Source of the DNA: Lentisphaerota bacterium
GTDB taxonomy: Bacteria > Verrucomicrobiota > Lentisphaeria > Victivallales > Victivallaceae
Assembly (NCBI GenBank): GCA_015061745.1
Contig: SUWB01000007.1
Location: 1 to 64,000, forward strand
Length of the DNA: 64,000 nt
Reading direction: 5' to 3'
Shown: positions 53,625-62,585 of the stretch, one piece after another
Position numbering within the stretch: position 1 is the stretch's first letter
Layout: each line of letters starts with the position of its first letter
The notes under the pieces: model-generated
Databases searched by the model: none
Told to the model about the DNA's origin: nothing
What the model saw: only the letters and a program-made list of their open reading frames with translations
Program-made: the position numbers and the translations under genes

Positions 53625-54824
53625 ATGAGTGAGTTCCAGTTCAACACACCGGAAGAGCTGATTGCTGATATCAAAGCAGGCAAACTGGTGGTTATTGCAG
53701 ATGACGAAAACAGAGAAAATGAAGGCGACCTTGTCGGTGCCGCTGAGTTGATTACCCCCGCCCAGATCGCCTTTATGGCAACTCAAGGGTGCGGGTTGAT
53801 CTGCGTTCCCATTACAGCGGAACGGGCAGCAAAACTCAATCTGGTGACTCCTGCCAATCTGGGAGACCGGTTCGGAACTGCCTTTACTCAAAGCGTTGAT
53901 GCCCGGGAGGGCGTGACCACCGGAATCAGTGCCTTTGACCGTCACGCTGCTGTTCAGGCCCTTATCAATGAAAACAGCACGCCCGACTCTCTGGTATCCC
54001 CCGGACATTCTTTCCCGCTGATCGCCCGCCCCGGCGGTGTGCTGCGCCGTGCCGGGCATACGGAAGCCGCTGTCGATCTGCCCCGACTTGCAGGTCTGAA
54101 ACCCGCAGGCGTCATTTGCGAAATTATGAATCCCGACGGCACAATGGCCCGTATGCCTCAACTTGATGAATTCCGTAAAAAACACGGCCTCAAATGGGGG
54201 ACCGTGGCAGATCTTATCTCTTACCGCCGTCACCACGAACAGCTTATTATCCGTGGAGAAAGTGCCAGACTCCCCACTCCCTATGGGGATTTCACCATTA
54301 CAGCCTACCGTACCAAAGTGGATACCGAGGAGCATTTGGCTCTGACCTACGGAAATGTGGACGGCAAAGAAAAAGTCCTCGTCCGGGTTCACAGTGAATG
54401 TCTCACCGGCGATGTTTTCGGTTCCTGCCGCTGCGATTGCGGCGATCAGCTGCACGCTGCGATGCGGCAAATCGCTGAAGCGGGGGCCGGAATTCTCGTT
54501 TATTTGCGCCAGGAAGGCAGAGGAATCGGTATTTTTAACAAGGTTCACGCTTACAAACTCCAGGACGAAGGATGTGATACCATTGAAGCCAACGAAAGAT
54601 TGGGATTCCCCGCTGATTTGCGGGAGTACGGTATCGGTGTGCAAATCCTCCTGGATCAGGGCGTCAAAAGCATCCGGCTGCTGACCAACAACCCCTGCAA
54701 GCTGGTGGGCATTTCAGGCTATGGCCTGGAAATTGTAGAGAGAGTCCCCATTGTAATTGAACCCGGTGCTGATAATGCCTACTACCTGCAGACCAAAAAA
54801 GAACGTATGGGGCATATGATCTGA
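53625..54824 (+). CDS. ribBA: bifunctional DHBP synthase/GTP cyclohydrolase II
   Basis: Catalyses both entry steps of riboflavin synthesis. Residues 1-205 are the RibB half (IADDENRENEGDLVGAAELI; GHSFPLIARPGGVLRRAGHT) and 206-399 the RibA half, with zinc ligands in SECLTGDVFGSCRCDCGDQL and YLRQEGRGIGIFNK. All active-site motifs look intact. No FMN riboswitch is possible in the 22-bp gap to ymdB. Other rib genes are absent from the window. Its stop overlaps the next start by 1 bp (TGATG). Confidence 0.97.
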   Translation: MSEFQFNTPEELIADIKAGKLVVIADDENRENEGDLVGAAELITPAQIAFMATQGCGLICVPITAERAAKLNLVTPANLGDRFGTAFTQSVDAREGVTTGISAFDRHAAVQALINENSTPDSLVSPGHSFPLIARPGGVLRRAGHTEAAVDLPRLAGLKPAGVICEIMNPDGTMARMPQLDEFRKKHGLKWGTVADLISYRRHHEQLIIRGESARLPTPYGDFTITAYRTKVDTEEHLALTYGNVDGKEKVLVRVHSECLTGDVFGSCRCDCGDQLHAAMRQIAEAGAGILVYLRQEGRGIGIFNKVHAYKLQDEGCDTIEANERLGFPADLREYGIGVQILLDQGVKSIRLLTNNPCKLVGISGYGLEIVERVPIVIEPGADNAYYLQTKKERMGHMI

Positions 54825-56659
54825 TGAACAGCGGAAGTTTGGTGATCTACAAGGGCAAAGCCGCTCTTATCTCTGCTGTCAGCAAAGATAAAATCGAAAT
54901 CCGTACACAAGACGGGGAAAATCGTTCTGTGCGGATGAAAGATGTGGAACTGCTGCATCCCGGTCCGGTAACAGCATTGAACTTTCCGGAAATGCCGAAC
55001 GTTGAGTGGCAGGAACTTCAAGAGTTGGCTGACGGCTGCAGTTTTTCCTTTGCAGAATTTACTGAACTTGCCTTTGGAAATACCTCCCCGGCAGCTGCCT
55101 GGTGGACGTGGAATATCCTCAAAGAGGGACTCTATTTCACAGGTTCCGTTGAAAGCGGTGTCACATTGCAGGATCCGGAAAAAACAGCAGAAATGCTCAA
55201 GAAAAACCAGGAAAAAGAAAACAAAAAGAAGTTACGCGATGAACTGATCGCCAGAATAAAAAATAACAGTGTCACCCCTGATGATTTCAAGTTTCTGAGG
55301 GAAATTGAAGCTGTTGGCAACGGCGAAAGTGAAAGCAGTTCTCTGATGAAAGAACTGGGCATTGAAGCTGCCCCCAATAAAGCCCATACTCTGCTTTGCC
55401 GTCTGGGGGTATGGCAGGAACTTTACGATCCCTGGCCGGCACGGCTCGGCGTAGATATTGAAATGCCTCAAGCACAGCTTGCTGAGCTTCCCGGAGAAGA
55501 ACGTGAAGATCTCACCTCTGAGACGGCCTATGCAATTGATGATGCTTCAAGCAACGATCCTGATGATGCAATCGCATTCAAAAATGGCTTGCTTTATGTT
55601 CACGTTGCCGATCCTTCAGCAGTCGTTATTCCCGGCAGCGAAGCCGATGATGAGGCGTCCTGGCGGGGCGAAAGCAGTTATCTGCCTGAAATAGAATCGC
55701 CGATGCTTCCCCCTGCTGCTGTGGAACGTTTCGGACTTGGATTAAAGAGCACCTCGCCGGCAATGACATTTGTTATCAGAATAGATGATAATGGAACTCC
55801 TCAATTGGAAAAAATGTTCCTGTCCACGGTTCACGTGGAACGTCATTCCTACGAAAGTGCTGCTGAGCAGCTGATGGATACTCCGGAATTCACAGCAATG
55901 CGTAATGCCCTCGATCGGTTCAAACAAATGCGTACTGAAAACGGCGCATTATTCATAAAGCTTCCAGAAGTCAAAACAAGTATGCAGAATGATGAGATCA
56001 TTATCAAACCGTGTCCGGTCACCCCGGAAAGAGAACTGGTTGCCAATGCAATGCTCTGTGCAGGTGCCGCTGTGGCCGCTTTTATGGACAAAGAAGGGAT
56101 CCCGTTTCCCTATGTCACTCAGGCTGCCCCTGATATTGATCTCAGTACACTGAGCGACAGTTTGGCTGATATGTTTGAATTGCGGCGCAATTGTGCCGCC
56201 GGTATCACAGGAGTCGTCGCAGGTAAACATTCCGGGCTTGGACTGATTCCCTATTCAAGAGTTACCAGTCCATTACGCCGCTATGCCGATCTGCTGGCTC
56301 ATCAGCAAATCCGGCGTTACCTCAAAGGCGAACCTCTTTTAGAGCTTGAATACATTGCAAAACGTCTGACCCGGGCTGATGAAGCAGGTTCCTTGCGGCA
56401 CAAACTGGAAAAATACGCCAATGAATATTTCCTGCTTCACTATCTGAAGCGGCATCCGGAGTGGCAGGGCCGCGGAACCGTCGTAGAAAAACAGGGAGAC
56501 AGACTTACTGTATTGATCCCCGAATTTGCTTATTGCAGCAAGAGCCGTTTCAATGGGCATTTGAACCGGGGAGATGAAGTCGAACTTCTATACAACGACT
56601 CAGATCCTGTTGAGCTGAAACTGCATTTACAGGTCAAAAAACTCCAGGAAAACGCCTGA
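54824..56659 (+). CDS. RNase II/R-family (RNB) exoribonuclease
   Basis: 3'-5' exoribonuclease-like protein of 611 residues. The RNB domain starts near residue 225 with the metal-binding AYAIDDASSNDPDDAIAF; later LPEIESPMLPPAAVERFGLG and the YSRVTSPLRRYADLLAHQQI end motif are conserved. The N-terminal 200 residues carry no classical cold-shock domains and resemble the shorter plastid/cyanobacterial RNB proteins. A small beta-rich end (about 550-611) may replace S1. Coupled by a 1-bp overlap to ribBA. Confidence 0.88.
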   Translation: MNSGSLVIYKGKAALISAVSKDKIEIRTQDGENRSVRMKDVELLHPGPVTALNFPEMPNVEWQELQELADGCSFSFAEFTELAFGNTSPAAAWWTWNILKEGLYFTGSVESGVTLQDPEKTAEMLKKNQEKENKKKLRDELIARIKNNSVTPDDFKFLREIEAVGNGESESSSLMKELGIEAAPNKAHTLLCRLGVWQELYDPWPARLGVDIEMPQAQLAELPGEEREDLTSETAYAIDDASSNDPDDAIAFKNGLLYVHVADPSAVVIPGSEADDEASWRGESSYLPEIESPMLPPAAVERFGLGLKSTSPAMTFVIRIDDNGTPQLEKMFLSTVHVERHSYESAAEQLMDTPEFTAMRNALDRFKQMRTENGALFIKLPEVKTSMQNDEIIIKPCPVTPERELVANAMLCAGAAVAAFMDKEGIPFPYVTQAAPDIDLSTLSDSLADMFELRRNCAAGITGVVAGKHSGLGLIPYSRVTSPLRRYADLLAHQQIRRYLKGEPLLELEYIAKRLTRADEAGSLRHKLEKYANEYFLLHYLKRHPEWQGRGTVVEKQGDRLTVLIPEFAYCSKSRFNGHLNRGDEVELLYNDSDPVELKLHLQVKKLQENA

Positions 56660-56787
56660 GTCCCGCAATGAATGCAAGGGGCAGGGAAGAAGAAAGAAAA
56701 TTCCCCGGAAGGCGCACTTGTTCCAAGCTGACGTCAATCAAAGGATTTGTGCGTGAGCCGCACATAAAGTTCAGCAGAGGAAAAATC

Positions 56788-57597
56788 TCAATTGTTTGTT
56801 CCGTTCCCGGAAGCTTTTTTGCGTTCAGGATACTTTCCGATCAAGGCATCTGAAGCAATTTTTTTGACTTCTTCCGGAAAATCACTGCGCATAATCCACC
56901 GCAGAAAACCGGGTTCATTTTGAGCGATATCTTTCAGCTGACGTCCGGCAAACTTACCGAAATTGATAACAACATCATCGCCCATCCAACGGAAACGACG
57001 GGTACGATCCACCATATCAGGATCGCTTTGTTCGCAAAAGGCCGCCAAACCGGCACTATCCCGGGGAAGCTCCGGAAATTTCTCAAGCTCTCCTTGCAGA
57101 ACTTCCCAAGTTGCAGCAGTATCTGCGGCCGCACCGTGAGCCCCCTCAAGATCCTTGCCGCAAAAGAATTTGTAAGCCCCGGTAAGCGTCCGGGGAAACA
57201 TTCGGCAAAAAATATTGTAGGCATCAATAACTCTGCGGTTTTCAACAGAGAAATCATACCCCGCACGCTTGAATTCTGCAGTCAGCATAGGTACATCAAA
57301 AGTGGTCAGATTATATCCTGCCAGATCGCATCCGTCAAGATAATTAAAAAGCTTCTCTGCAATATCTGCAAAGGAAGGACAATCCGCCACGTCTGCATCA
57401 TAAATCCCGTGAACCGCTGAGGCAGCAGCCGGAATGGGGATCCCGGGATTAAGCCGCCGTACAGTTGAACGGCTCTCTCCCCCGGGAATGATTTTCAACA
57501 CAGCAATTTCCACTATTCGGTCACTTGCAGGATTGATTCCGGTACTTTCGATATCAAAGACCGCTATCGGACGGTCGAGCTGCAGCAAAGGTTCCAT
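56788..57597 (-). CDS. DEDD-family 3'-5' exonuclease (exoX-like)
   Basis: Exonuclease of the DnaQ superfamily, 269 residues. The first acidic motif is AVFDIESTGIN, the second LAGYNLTTFDVPML, the third AHGAAADTAATWEV, so DEDDh residues are present. The last 60 residues (VINFGKFAGRQLKDIAQNEP and GFLRWIMRSDFPEEV) match the C-terminal domain of ExoX-like nucleases. The start is ATG at 57597, 20 bp after the synthetase stop; the track uses an upstream TTG inside the synthetase gene. The 128-bp convergent gap 56660-56787 shows no clear element. Confidence 0.9.
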   Translation of the reverse strand: MEPLLQLDRPIAVFDIESTGINPASDRIVEIAVLKIIPGGESRSTVRRLNPGIPIPAAASAVHGIYDADVADCPSFADIAEKLFNYLDGCDLAGYNLTTFDVPMLTAEFKRAGYDFSVENRRVIDAYNIFCRMFPRTLTGAYKFFCGKDLEGAHGAAADTAATWEVLQGELEKFPELPRDSAGLAAFCEQSDPDMVDRTRRFRWMGDDVVINFGKFAGRQLKDIAQNEPGFLRWIMRSDFPEEVKKIASDALIGKYPERKKASGNGTNN

Positions 57598-57616
57598 AAT
57601 CTGATTTTTTCTCAAA

Positions 57617-59290
57617 TTAATCAATTACAAGCACGCCGCCATTTTCGGCGTGTTTACGCAATATTTCACGTTTGACTTTCCCGGAAAAGGACTTGGGAAG
57701 AGCCTGAACAAACTCGATCAAACGGGGATACTTGTAAGGAGCCGTTTCAACTCTGACGAAACGCTGAATATCTTTGATCAGATCCTCAGAACCTTCGTAG
57801 CCCTTTTTCAGCACGATATAAGCCTTGATAACAACACCGCGAAGGGCATCAGGAGCACCGACAACAGCGACTTCCTGTACACATTCGTGACGCATAATGA
57901 CTTCTTCGACTTCGAGGGGGCCGATACGATAACCGGAACTCTTGATGATGTCATCATTACGTCCGCAGAACCAATAGTAACCGTCTTCGTCAAGCTTCGC
58001 TTTGTCGCCGGTATAATAGTAACCGTTGATAAAGTAACTGGCATTATCATCATCAGCTCCGGCGTACTGATCAAGCAGTCCCACAGGACGCAAGCCGTCA
58101 GAAATCTTAACAGCGATCCGGCCGATTTCCCCTTGAGGAACTTCAACACCGTCGTCGTCGTGAAGTTCGATATGCCAGTTGGGAGCAGCTTTTCCCATAG
58201 AACCGATCTTTTGGGGGGTATCAGCAAAAGTAGCAATCAGAGAAGCTGTCTCAGTCTGACCGTATCCTTCACGAATGGTAATGCCGGTTCCTTCACGCCA
58301 GATACGGCAGGTTTCCGCGTGGAGCGGCTCTCCGGCGGCGGTACAGCTGCGCAGTTTCTTGAAGTTGTATTTACTCAAATCATTGAGCACCAGCATACGG
58401 TAAATGGTGGGAGGTGCACAGAATGAAGTAATTTCATATTTCTCAAGGAGCGGGAAAAGTTCTTCAGGATGAAACTTGCCGCGGATATCGTAAATAAAAA
58501 GAGTGGCTCCCATCATCCACTGACCGAAGTAGTTGCTCCACACATTCTTTCCCCAGCCGGTATCAGACACGGCAAAGTGCAGATCCCCGGGACGGAGACC
58601 GTGCCACAGACCACCGGTGACCAAATGGCCGTAAGGGTAATCAAAAGTATGCTGAACCAGTTTGGGATTTTTACTGGTTCCGGAAGTAAAGATAAGCAGC
58701 ATAGGCTCTTTTGCCTTGGTCGCAACTTTGCCGCAGCTCAGTTCTGTTTCTGAATAAGCTCCAGCTTTAATTTCTGCATAATAGTCGATCCAGCCCTCTC
58801 TTGCGCCTTCGACCATAATCAGTTTTTCAAGCTGAGGACACTGATTTTTGACTTCATCGACCTTTTCAGCTCCGCCCAAATCAGCAATAACAGCTTTGAA
58901 TTTGCCGTAGTTGATACGGAACTGAATGTCGTGAGGCATAAGCAAGGTGGGGGCAGGGCAGGAGATGGCTCCGAGCTTCATAAGAGCCGCTGAAAAAATC
59001 CACCATTCAGGGATACGTGGAAGCAGCAGAAAAACTCTGTCGCCCTTTTTGATTCCCTGAGCAAGCAGCATATTGGCCGCCTGATTTGAAAGCCGTGAAA
59101 AATCCGCAAAGGTAAAGCGTTTTTCATCGCCTTTCTGATTGACCCAGATCATAGCCAACTTTTCAGGGGTTTCCTGAGCATAACGATCAATTACATCATA
59201 CGCACAGTTGCAATATTCCGGGATATTCAAACTCCAACCGCCGATCGTTAATTCGGGTGCGGCCTTGCGGCAACAGCAGTCGTCACTCAT
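57617..59290 (-). CDS. AMP-forming acyl-CoA synthetase
   Basis: Activates a carboxylic acid (acetyl or medium-chain acyl) with ATP and CoA. The 557 residues have the P-loop MLLIFTSGTSKNPKLV, IREGYGQTE, the hinge YYTGDKAKLDEDGYYWFCGR and the catalytic Lys in PKSFSGKVKRE. The family includes medium-chain and EutE-like acyl-CoA synthetases. The N-terminal DDCCCRK is an odd cluster of three Cys. The start is one of two adjacent ATGs after TTGGAG; the second has the better 6-nt spacing. The exonuclease gene follows. Confidence 0.88.
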   Translation of the reverse strand: MSDDCCCRKAAPELTIGGWSLNIPEYCNCAYDVIDRYAQETPEKLAMIWVNQKGDEKRFTFADFSRLSNQAANMLLAQGIKKGDRVFLLLPRIPEWWIFSAALMKLGAISCPAPTLLMPHDIQFRINYGKFKAVIADLGGAEKVDEVKNQCPQLEKLIMVEGAREGWIDYYAEIKAGAYSETELSCGKVATKAKEPMLLIFTSGTSKNPKLVQHTFDYPYGHLVTGGLWHGLRPGDLHFAVSDTGWGKNVWSNYFGQWMMGATLFIYDIRGKFHPEELFPLLEKYEITSFCAPPTIYRMLVLNDLSKYNFKKLRSCTAAGEPLHAETCRIWREGTGITIREGYGQTETASLIATFADTPQKIGSMGKAAPNWHIELHDDDGVEVPQGEIGRIAVKISDGLRPVGLLDQYAGADDDNASYFINGYYYTGDKAKLDEDGYYWFCGRNDDIIKSSGYRIGPLEVEEVIMRHECVQEVAVVGAPDALRGVVIKAYIVLKKGYEGSEDLIKDIQRFVRVETAPYKYPRLIEFVQALPKSFSGKVKREILRKHAENGGVLVID

Positions 59291-59334
59291 CATCAACTCC
59301 AAGTAAATAGATTATAAATTATACAAATCATTCT

Positions 59335-59363
59335 AATATACACCATAAAGCGTGATTTTTCAA
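59335..59363 (-). promoter_or_regulatory. acyl-CoA synthetase promoter (TTGAAA-N17-TATATT)
   Basis: Minus-strand -35 TTGAAA and -10 TATATT separated by 17 nt, about 45 nt before the start. Confidence 0.74.
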
Positions 59364-59387
59364 CCTGTTCCGGCAAAAAAATGGCAT

Positions 59388-59425
59388 AAAAAGAGGGGCT
59401 GACAGAAAAAAATATTGTCTTCCCC
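59388..59425 (-). terminator. Rho-independent terminator of ilvB-aroA
   Basis: On the minus strand GGGG-AA-GACA pairs with TGTC-AG-CCCC around an 11-nt loop, followed by TCTTTTT. It lies 22 bp after the aroA stop. Confidence 0.62.
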
Positions 59426-59447
59426 TTTTTTTGTTGTTGAAGTATGA

Positions 59448-60722
59448 TTATTCTGAAAGAGAAAAATCTGCTCCCAACGCTGAAAATGTTTCAAAAAATC
59501 CGGGATAAGTCACCCCCGCACATTCCGCATCTCTGATAGCACTTTCTCCCTCAGCAGCCAAAGCGGCAACTGCAAGAGACATAACGATCCGGTGGTCACC
59601 GTAACTTTCCAGTTCAAGAGAACCTTTCACTTTTCCGGTTCCGTGAATAACAAGTCCGTCGGGCAGTTCTTCAAGATCGACTCCCATCTTTGTCAATTCC
59701 CGTGCCATAACGGCAATGCGGTCTGTTTCCTTGATCCGTGCCTGAGGCGCATTGATAAGACGGGTCTCTCCCTCGGCAAATGCCGCAGCAACGGCCATAA
59801 TGGGTAAAGCGTCCGGCGTGGCATTGAGGTCAAAAATGCCGCCTTTGAGTTTTTCACCCCCTCTGACAGTCAACACATCACCATATTCCAACTGTGCCCC
59901 CATTTCTTTGAAGTGGTCAAAAACCACTTTATCGCCCTGGCAATCTGAAAAATCAAGATTAGTGATCTTCAATTCTTCGCCGGCAAGGACTCCGGCCGCC
60001 AGAGGGAATGCTGCTGTGGAAAAGTCCGCAGGAATTGCCCGGGTAAAGGCGGAAATCTTTTGATTGCCTTTTATATGCCAATGAAGCCAATCCGGAGAAA
60101 CTTCATATTTGATCCCCAGAAAATCCAGCCAGGAAAGAGTTATGCCAACGTAAGGCTTTTCATTGAGAAAAGGCAAATCAAGATCAAACTCTCCGTCTGC
60201 AAAGGGCAGGGCAAAAAGAAGAGAACTTAAAAACTGGGAACTTTCCCCGTCCACCACTGCTCTGCCGCTCCGGACTGGACCGCAAACAGAAACAGGACAT
60301 TTACCATTGTTTGAAGTACAGCAGCAGCCGAGAGATTCGAGCGTTTCTATCAAAGTCGCCATTTTCCGGCTTCTCAAAGAAGCATCCCCGTCAAAGGAGA
60401 CCGGGAAATCTTCTCTCGCAGCGGCAGAAAAAAAGAGCCGCAGCGAAGTTCCCGAATTGAGCATATCAATTGTTTTGCCGGGATTTCTGAATTTTCCGCC
60501 GCATCCGTAAATCTTCCAGTAATCAGCAAATTGCTCCACATCCGCCCCCAAGGCCCGCGCCGCTCCGATAGCAGCTTTGGTATCATCGGACTCCAGGGGA
60601 TAAGCAAGAGTACTCACGCCATCAGCAAGAATACCGCAAATAACGCCGCGGATCGTATGAGATTTTGATCCGGGAACACCAATAACCCCTTTGATTCGGG
60701 ATGGCTTTATTGAGAGAATCAT
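59448..60722 (-). CDS. aroA: EPSP synthase (3-phosphoshikimate 1-carboxyvinyltransferase)
   Basis: Sixth step of the shikimate pathway. The 424 residues show the N-terminal PGSKSHTIRGVICGIL, LNSGTSLRLFFSAAA (PEP-binding), SSQFLSSLLFALPF, DFSTAAFPLAAG, the RIKETDRIAVMARELTKMG motif and the end GDHRIVMSLAVAAL. LNSGTS instead of LGNAGT is typical of class II variants. It starts 2 bp after the ilvB stop, so branched-chain and aromatic synthesis share an operon. Confidence 0.96.
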   Translation of the reverse strand: MILSIKPSRIKGVIGVPGSKSHTIRGVICGILADGVSTLAYPLESDDTKAAIGAARALGADVEQFADYWKIYGCGGKFRNPGKTIDMLNSGTSLRLFFSAAAREDFPVSFDGDASLRSRKMATLIETLESLGCCCTSNNGKCPVSVCGPVRSGRAVVDGESSQFLSSLLFALPFADGEFDLDLPFLNEKPYVGITLSWLDFLGIKYEVSPDWLHWHIKGNQKISAFTRAIPADFSTAAFPLAAGVLAGEELKITNLDFSDCQGDKVVFDHFKEMGAQLEYGDVLTVRGGEKLKGGIFDLNATPDALPIMAVAAAFAEGETRLINAPQARIKETDRIAVMARELTKMGVDLEELPDGLVIHGTGKVKGSLELESYGDHRIVMSLAVAALAAEGESAIRDAECAGVTYPGFFETFSALGADFSLSE

Positions 60723-60724
60723 CT

Positions 60725-62482
60725 TTACTCCGCTGTAATAATTTGCGTATAATCACCGCCCGGAGGAATAATGGGCAGAACGGCACATTCATAAGGTGTA
60801 TGCACATCAAGAATAAAGGGACCCGGAGTATTGAGCATTTCGTTGACAGCCTCTTCAAGTTCTTCTTTTTTCCAAACGTGACGTCCGGGGATCCCATAGC
60901 CGGAGGCGATGGTCACAAAGTCAGGATAGGCAGAACTGCACGCTGTTCCGTCACACTCTCCGCACTGCTGCTGCCGGGCAGGGCAGCCTCCTTTGGCTCT
61001 GCCGAGAACCGTATTGCCCCTGCGGTGATTATAGAACAAATCTTCCCACTGAGCTACCATTCCCAGGTGCATATTGTTGATGACCACCATTTTCACATCC
61101 AGTTCTTCAACAACCAATGTTCCCAGTTCCTGAATATTCATCTGAAAACTGCCGTCACCGTCAATATTGATAACGGTTTTTCCGGGCAGGGCCGCTTTTG
61201 CCCCCATTGCTGCGGGAAGTCCGAACCCCATAGCTCCAAGACCGCCTGAAGTCAATAACTGCCTGGGATATTGAAAATCGTAAAATTGGGCACTCCACAT
61301 CTGATGCTGTCCGACACCGGGAACGATAACGGCATTACCGCCGGTCATTTCAGACAGAGTTTTTATAACATACTGGGCGTGAAGACGTCCGGGAACTTCC
61401 TTGTAAGAGAAGGGGTGATCTTTTTTCCATATTCTGATTTTTTCAAACCACTCCTTGCGTTCCTTGAATTCAGGAGCACTGTTCATCTCTTTGAGAACCT
61501 CTTTGACATCTGCCAGGATCCCCAAATCAGCCACTTTGTTTTTATTGATCTCAGAATCATCGATATCAACGTGAATGATCTTGGAATTGCGAGCAAATTT
61601 TTCTGCATTTCCAGTCACCCGGTCATCAAAGCGGGCTCCCAGAGAAATAAAAAGATCACTTTCATTGGCAGCATAATTAGCTCCTACCGTTCCGTGCATT
61701 CCCAACCACTGAAGCGAAAGGGGGTGATCGTCCGGTATGGCTCCGATTCCCATAAGAGTGGTAACAACAGGCAGATTGAACTTTTCTGCAAATTCAACAG
61801 CTTCCGCTGCAGCTCCGGAGCTGATCACGCCACCGCCGAGACAGAGACAGGGGCGTTCCGACTGAGCAAGCATTTTTCTGAAAGCTGCAATATCATTTGC
61901 CTGAGGCGCAAGAGGAGCGGCCGTACGGAAATACACGCTTTCCGGATCAAAATCCCAAACGCTCTGCTGAATATTCTTGGGGATATCCACCACCACCGGC
62001 CCCGGACGGCCGGACGCAGCGATTTCAAAGGCCCTGGTCATAATATCTGCAAGTTCACTGATGTCAAGGACAAGGAAACTGTGCTTGACGATGGGCCGGG
62101 TAACGCCGATGATATCTGTTTCCTGAAACACGTTTTTACCGATAAAACGGGTGGAAACCTGTCCGGTGATAAAAACAGTCGGAACGGAGTCCATATAAGC
62201 ATCCGCAATGCCGCTGACCAGATTGGTGGCTCCGGGACCGCTGGTAGCCATTGCCACCCCGACTTTGCCGCTGGCACGGGCGTATCCTACGGCGGCAAAA
62301 GCACCGCCCTGTTCGTGCCGGGGCAGGATGACCCGGATTTTTGATGAACGGCTCAAGGCCTGATGCAGTTCAATTGCCTGACCGCCCGGATAAGCAAACA
62401 CAGTATCCACGCCAAGCTGTTCAAGACAGCGGATAGTGATCTCGCTGCCTTTGAGACCTTTTTCCAACATTCCCACAATCAC
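60725..62482 (-). CDS. ilvB: acetolactate synthase large subunit with Cys-rich insertion
   Basis: ThDP/FAD enzyme making acetolactate for valine, leucine and isoleucine. The 585 residues have the catalytic Glu in AYPGGQAIELHQAL, GPGATNLVSGIADAYMDSVP, and the ThDP motif NIDGDGSFQMNIQEL with NNMHLGMVAQWEDLFY. After NTVLGRAKGG lies an extra Cys-rich loop, CPARQQQCGECDGTAC (about residues 498-514), absent from usual enzymes. GTG at 62482 is 3 nt behind GGAG; the GTG at 62476, 9 nt behind, may be the true start. No ilvN (regulatory subunit) is adjacent. Confidence 0.95.
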   Translation of the reverse strand: MIVGMLEKGLKGSEITIRCLEQLGVDTVFAYPGGQAIELHQALSRSSKIRVILPRHEQGGAFAAVGYARASGKVGVAMATSGPGATNLVSGIADAYMDSVPTVFITGQVSTRFIGKNVFQETDIIGVTRPIVKHSFLVLDISELADIMTRAFEIAASGRPGPVVVDIPKNIQQSVWDFDPESVYFRTAAPLAPQANDIAAFRKMLAQSERPCLCLGGGVISSGAAAEAVEFAEKFNLPVVTTLMGIGAIPDDHPLSLQWLGMHGTVGANYAANESDLFISLGARFDDRVTGNAEKFARNSKIIHVDIDDSEINKNKVADLGILADVKEVLKEMNSAPEFKERKEWFEKIRIWKKDHPFSYKEVPGRLHAQYVIKTLSEMTGGNAVIVPGVGQHQMWSAQFYDFQYPRQLLTSGGLGAMGFGLPAAMGAKAALPGKTVINIDGDGSFQMNIQELGTLVVEELDVKMVVINNMHLGMVAQWEDLFYNHRRGNTVLGRAKGGCPARQQQCGECDGTACSSAYPDFVTIASGYGIPGRHVWKKEELEEAVNEMLNTPGPFILDVHTPYECAVLPIIPPGGDYTQIITAE

Positions 62483-62508
62483 TTTCTCCTGAAATTATTG
62501 CAGCTCTT

Positions 62509-62545
62509 AAAAAAAACGGTCTGCCGGAGAGTTTTCCGGAGACCG
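62509..62545 (-). terminator. Rho-independent terminator of pnp, or ilvB leader hairpin
   Basis: On the minus strand CGGTCT-CCGGA pairs with TCCGG-(C)-AGACCG with a 6-nt loop, followed by eight T. It lies 29 bp after the pnp stop and 27 bp before ilvB, so it may also act as an attenuator. Confidence 0.8.
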
Positions 62546-62556
62546 CCTTTGTTTTT

Positions 62557-62585
62557 TGTATCACTGACGATCAATTATTCGTCAA
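62557..62585 (-). promoter_or_regulatory. possible ilvB promoter inside the end of pnp (TTGACG-N17-GATACA)
   Basis: A minus-strand -35 TTGACG in the last pnp codons and GATACA at 17 nt. Transcription would begin just before the 62545-62517 hairpin. The -10 does not match the TATATT consensus seen elsewhere, so confidence is low. Confidence 0.32.

Noticed and set aside
53571-54644. 357-codon minus-strand ORF
   Set aside because: Antisense of ribBA, whose motifs are intact.
61271-62344. 357-codon plus-strand ORF, and 62725-63651
   Set aside because: Antisense of ilvB and pnp, both well-conserved families.
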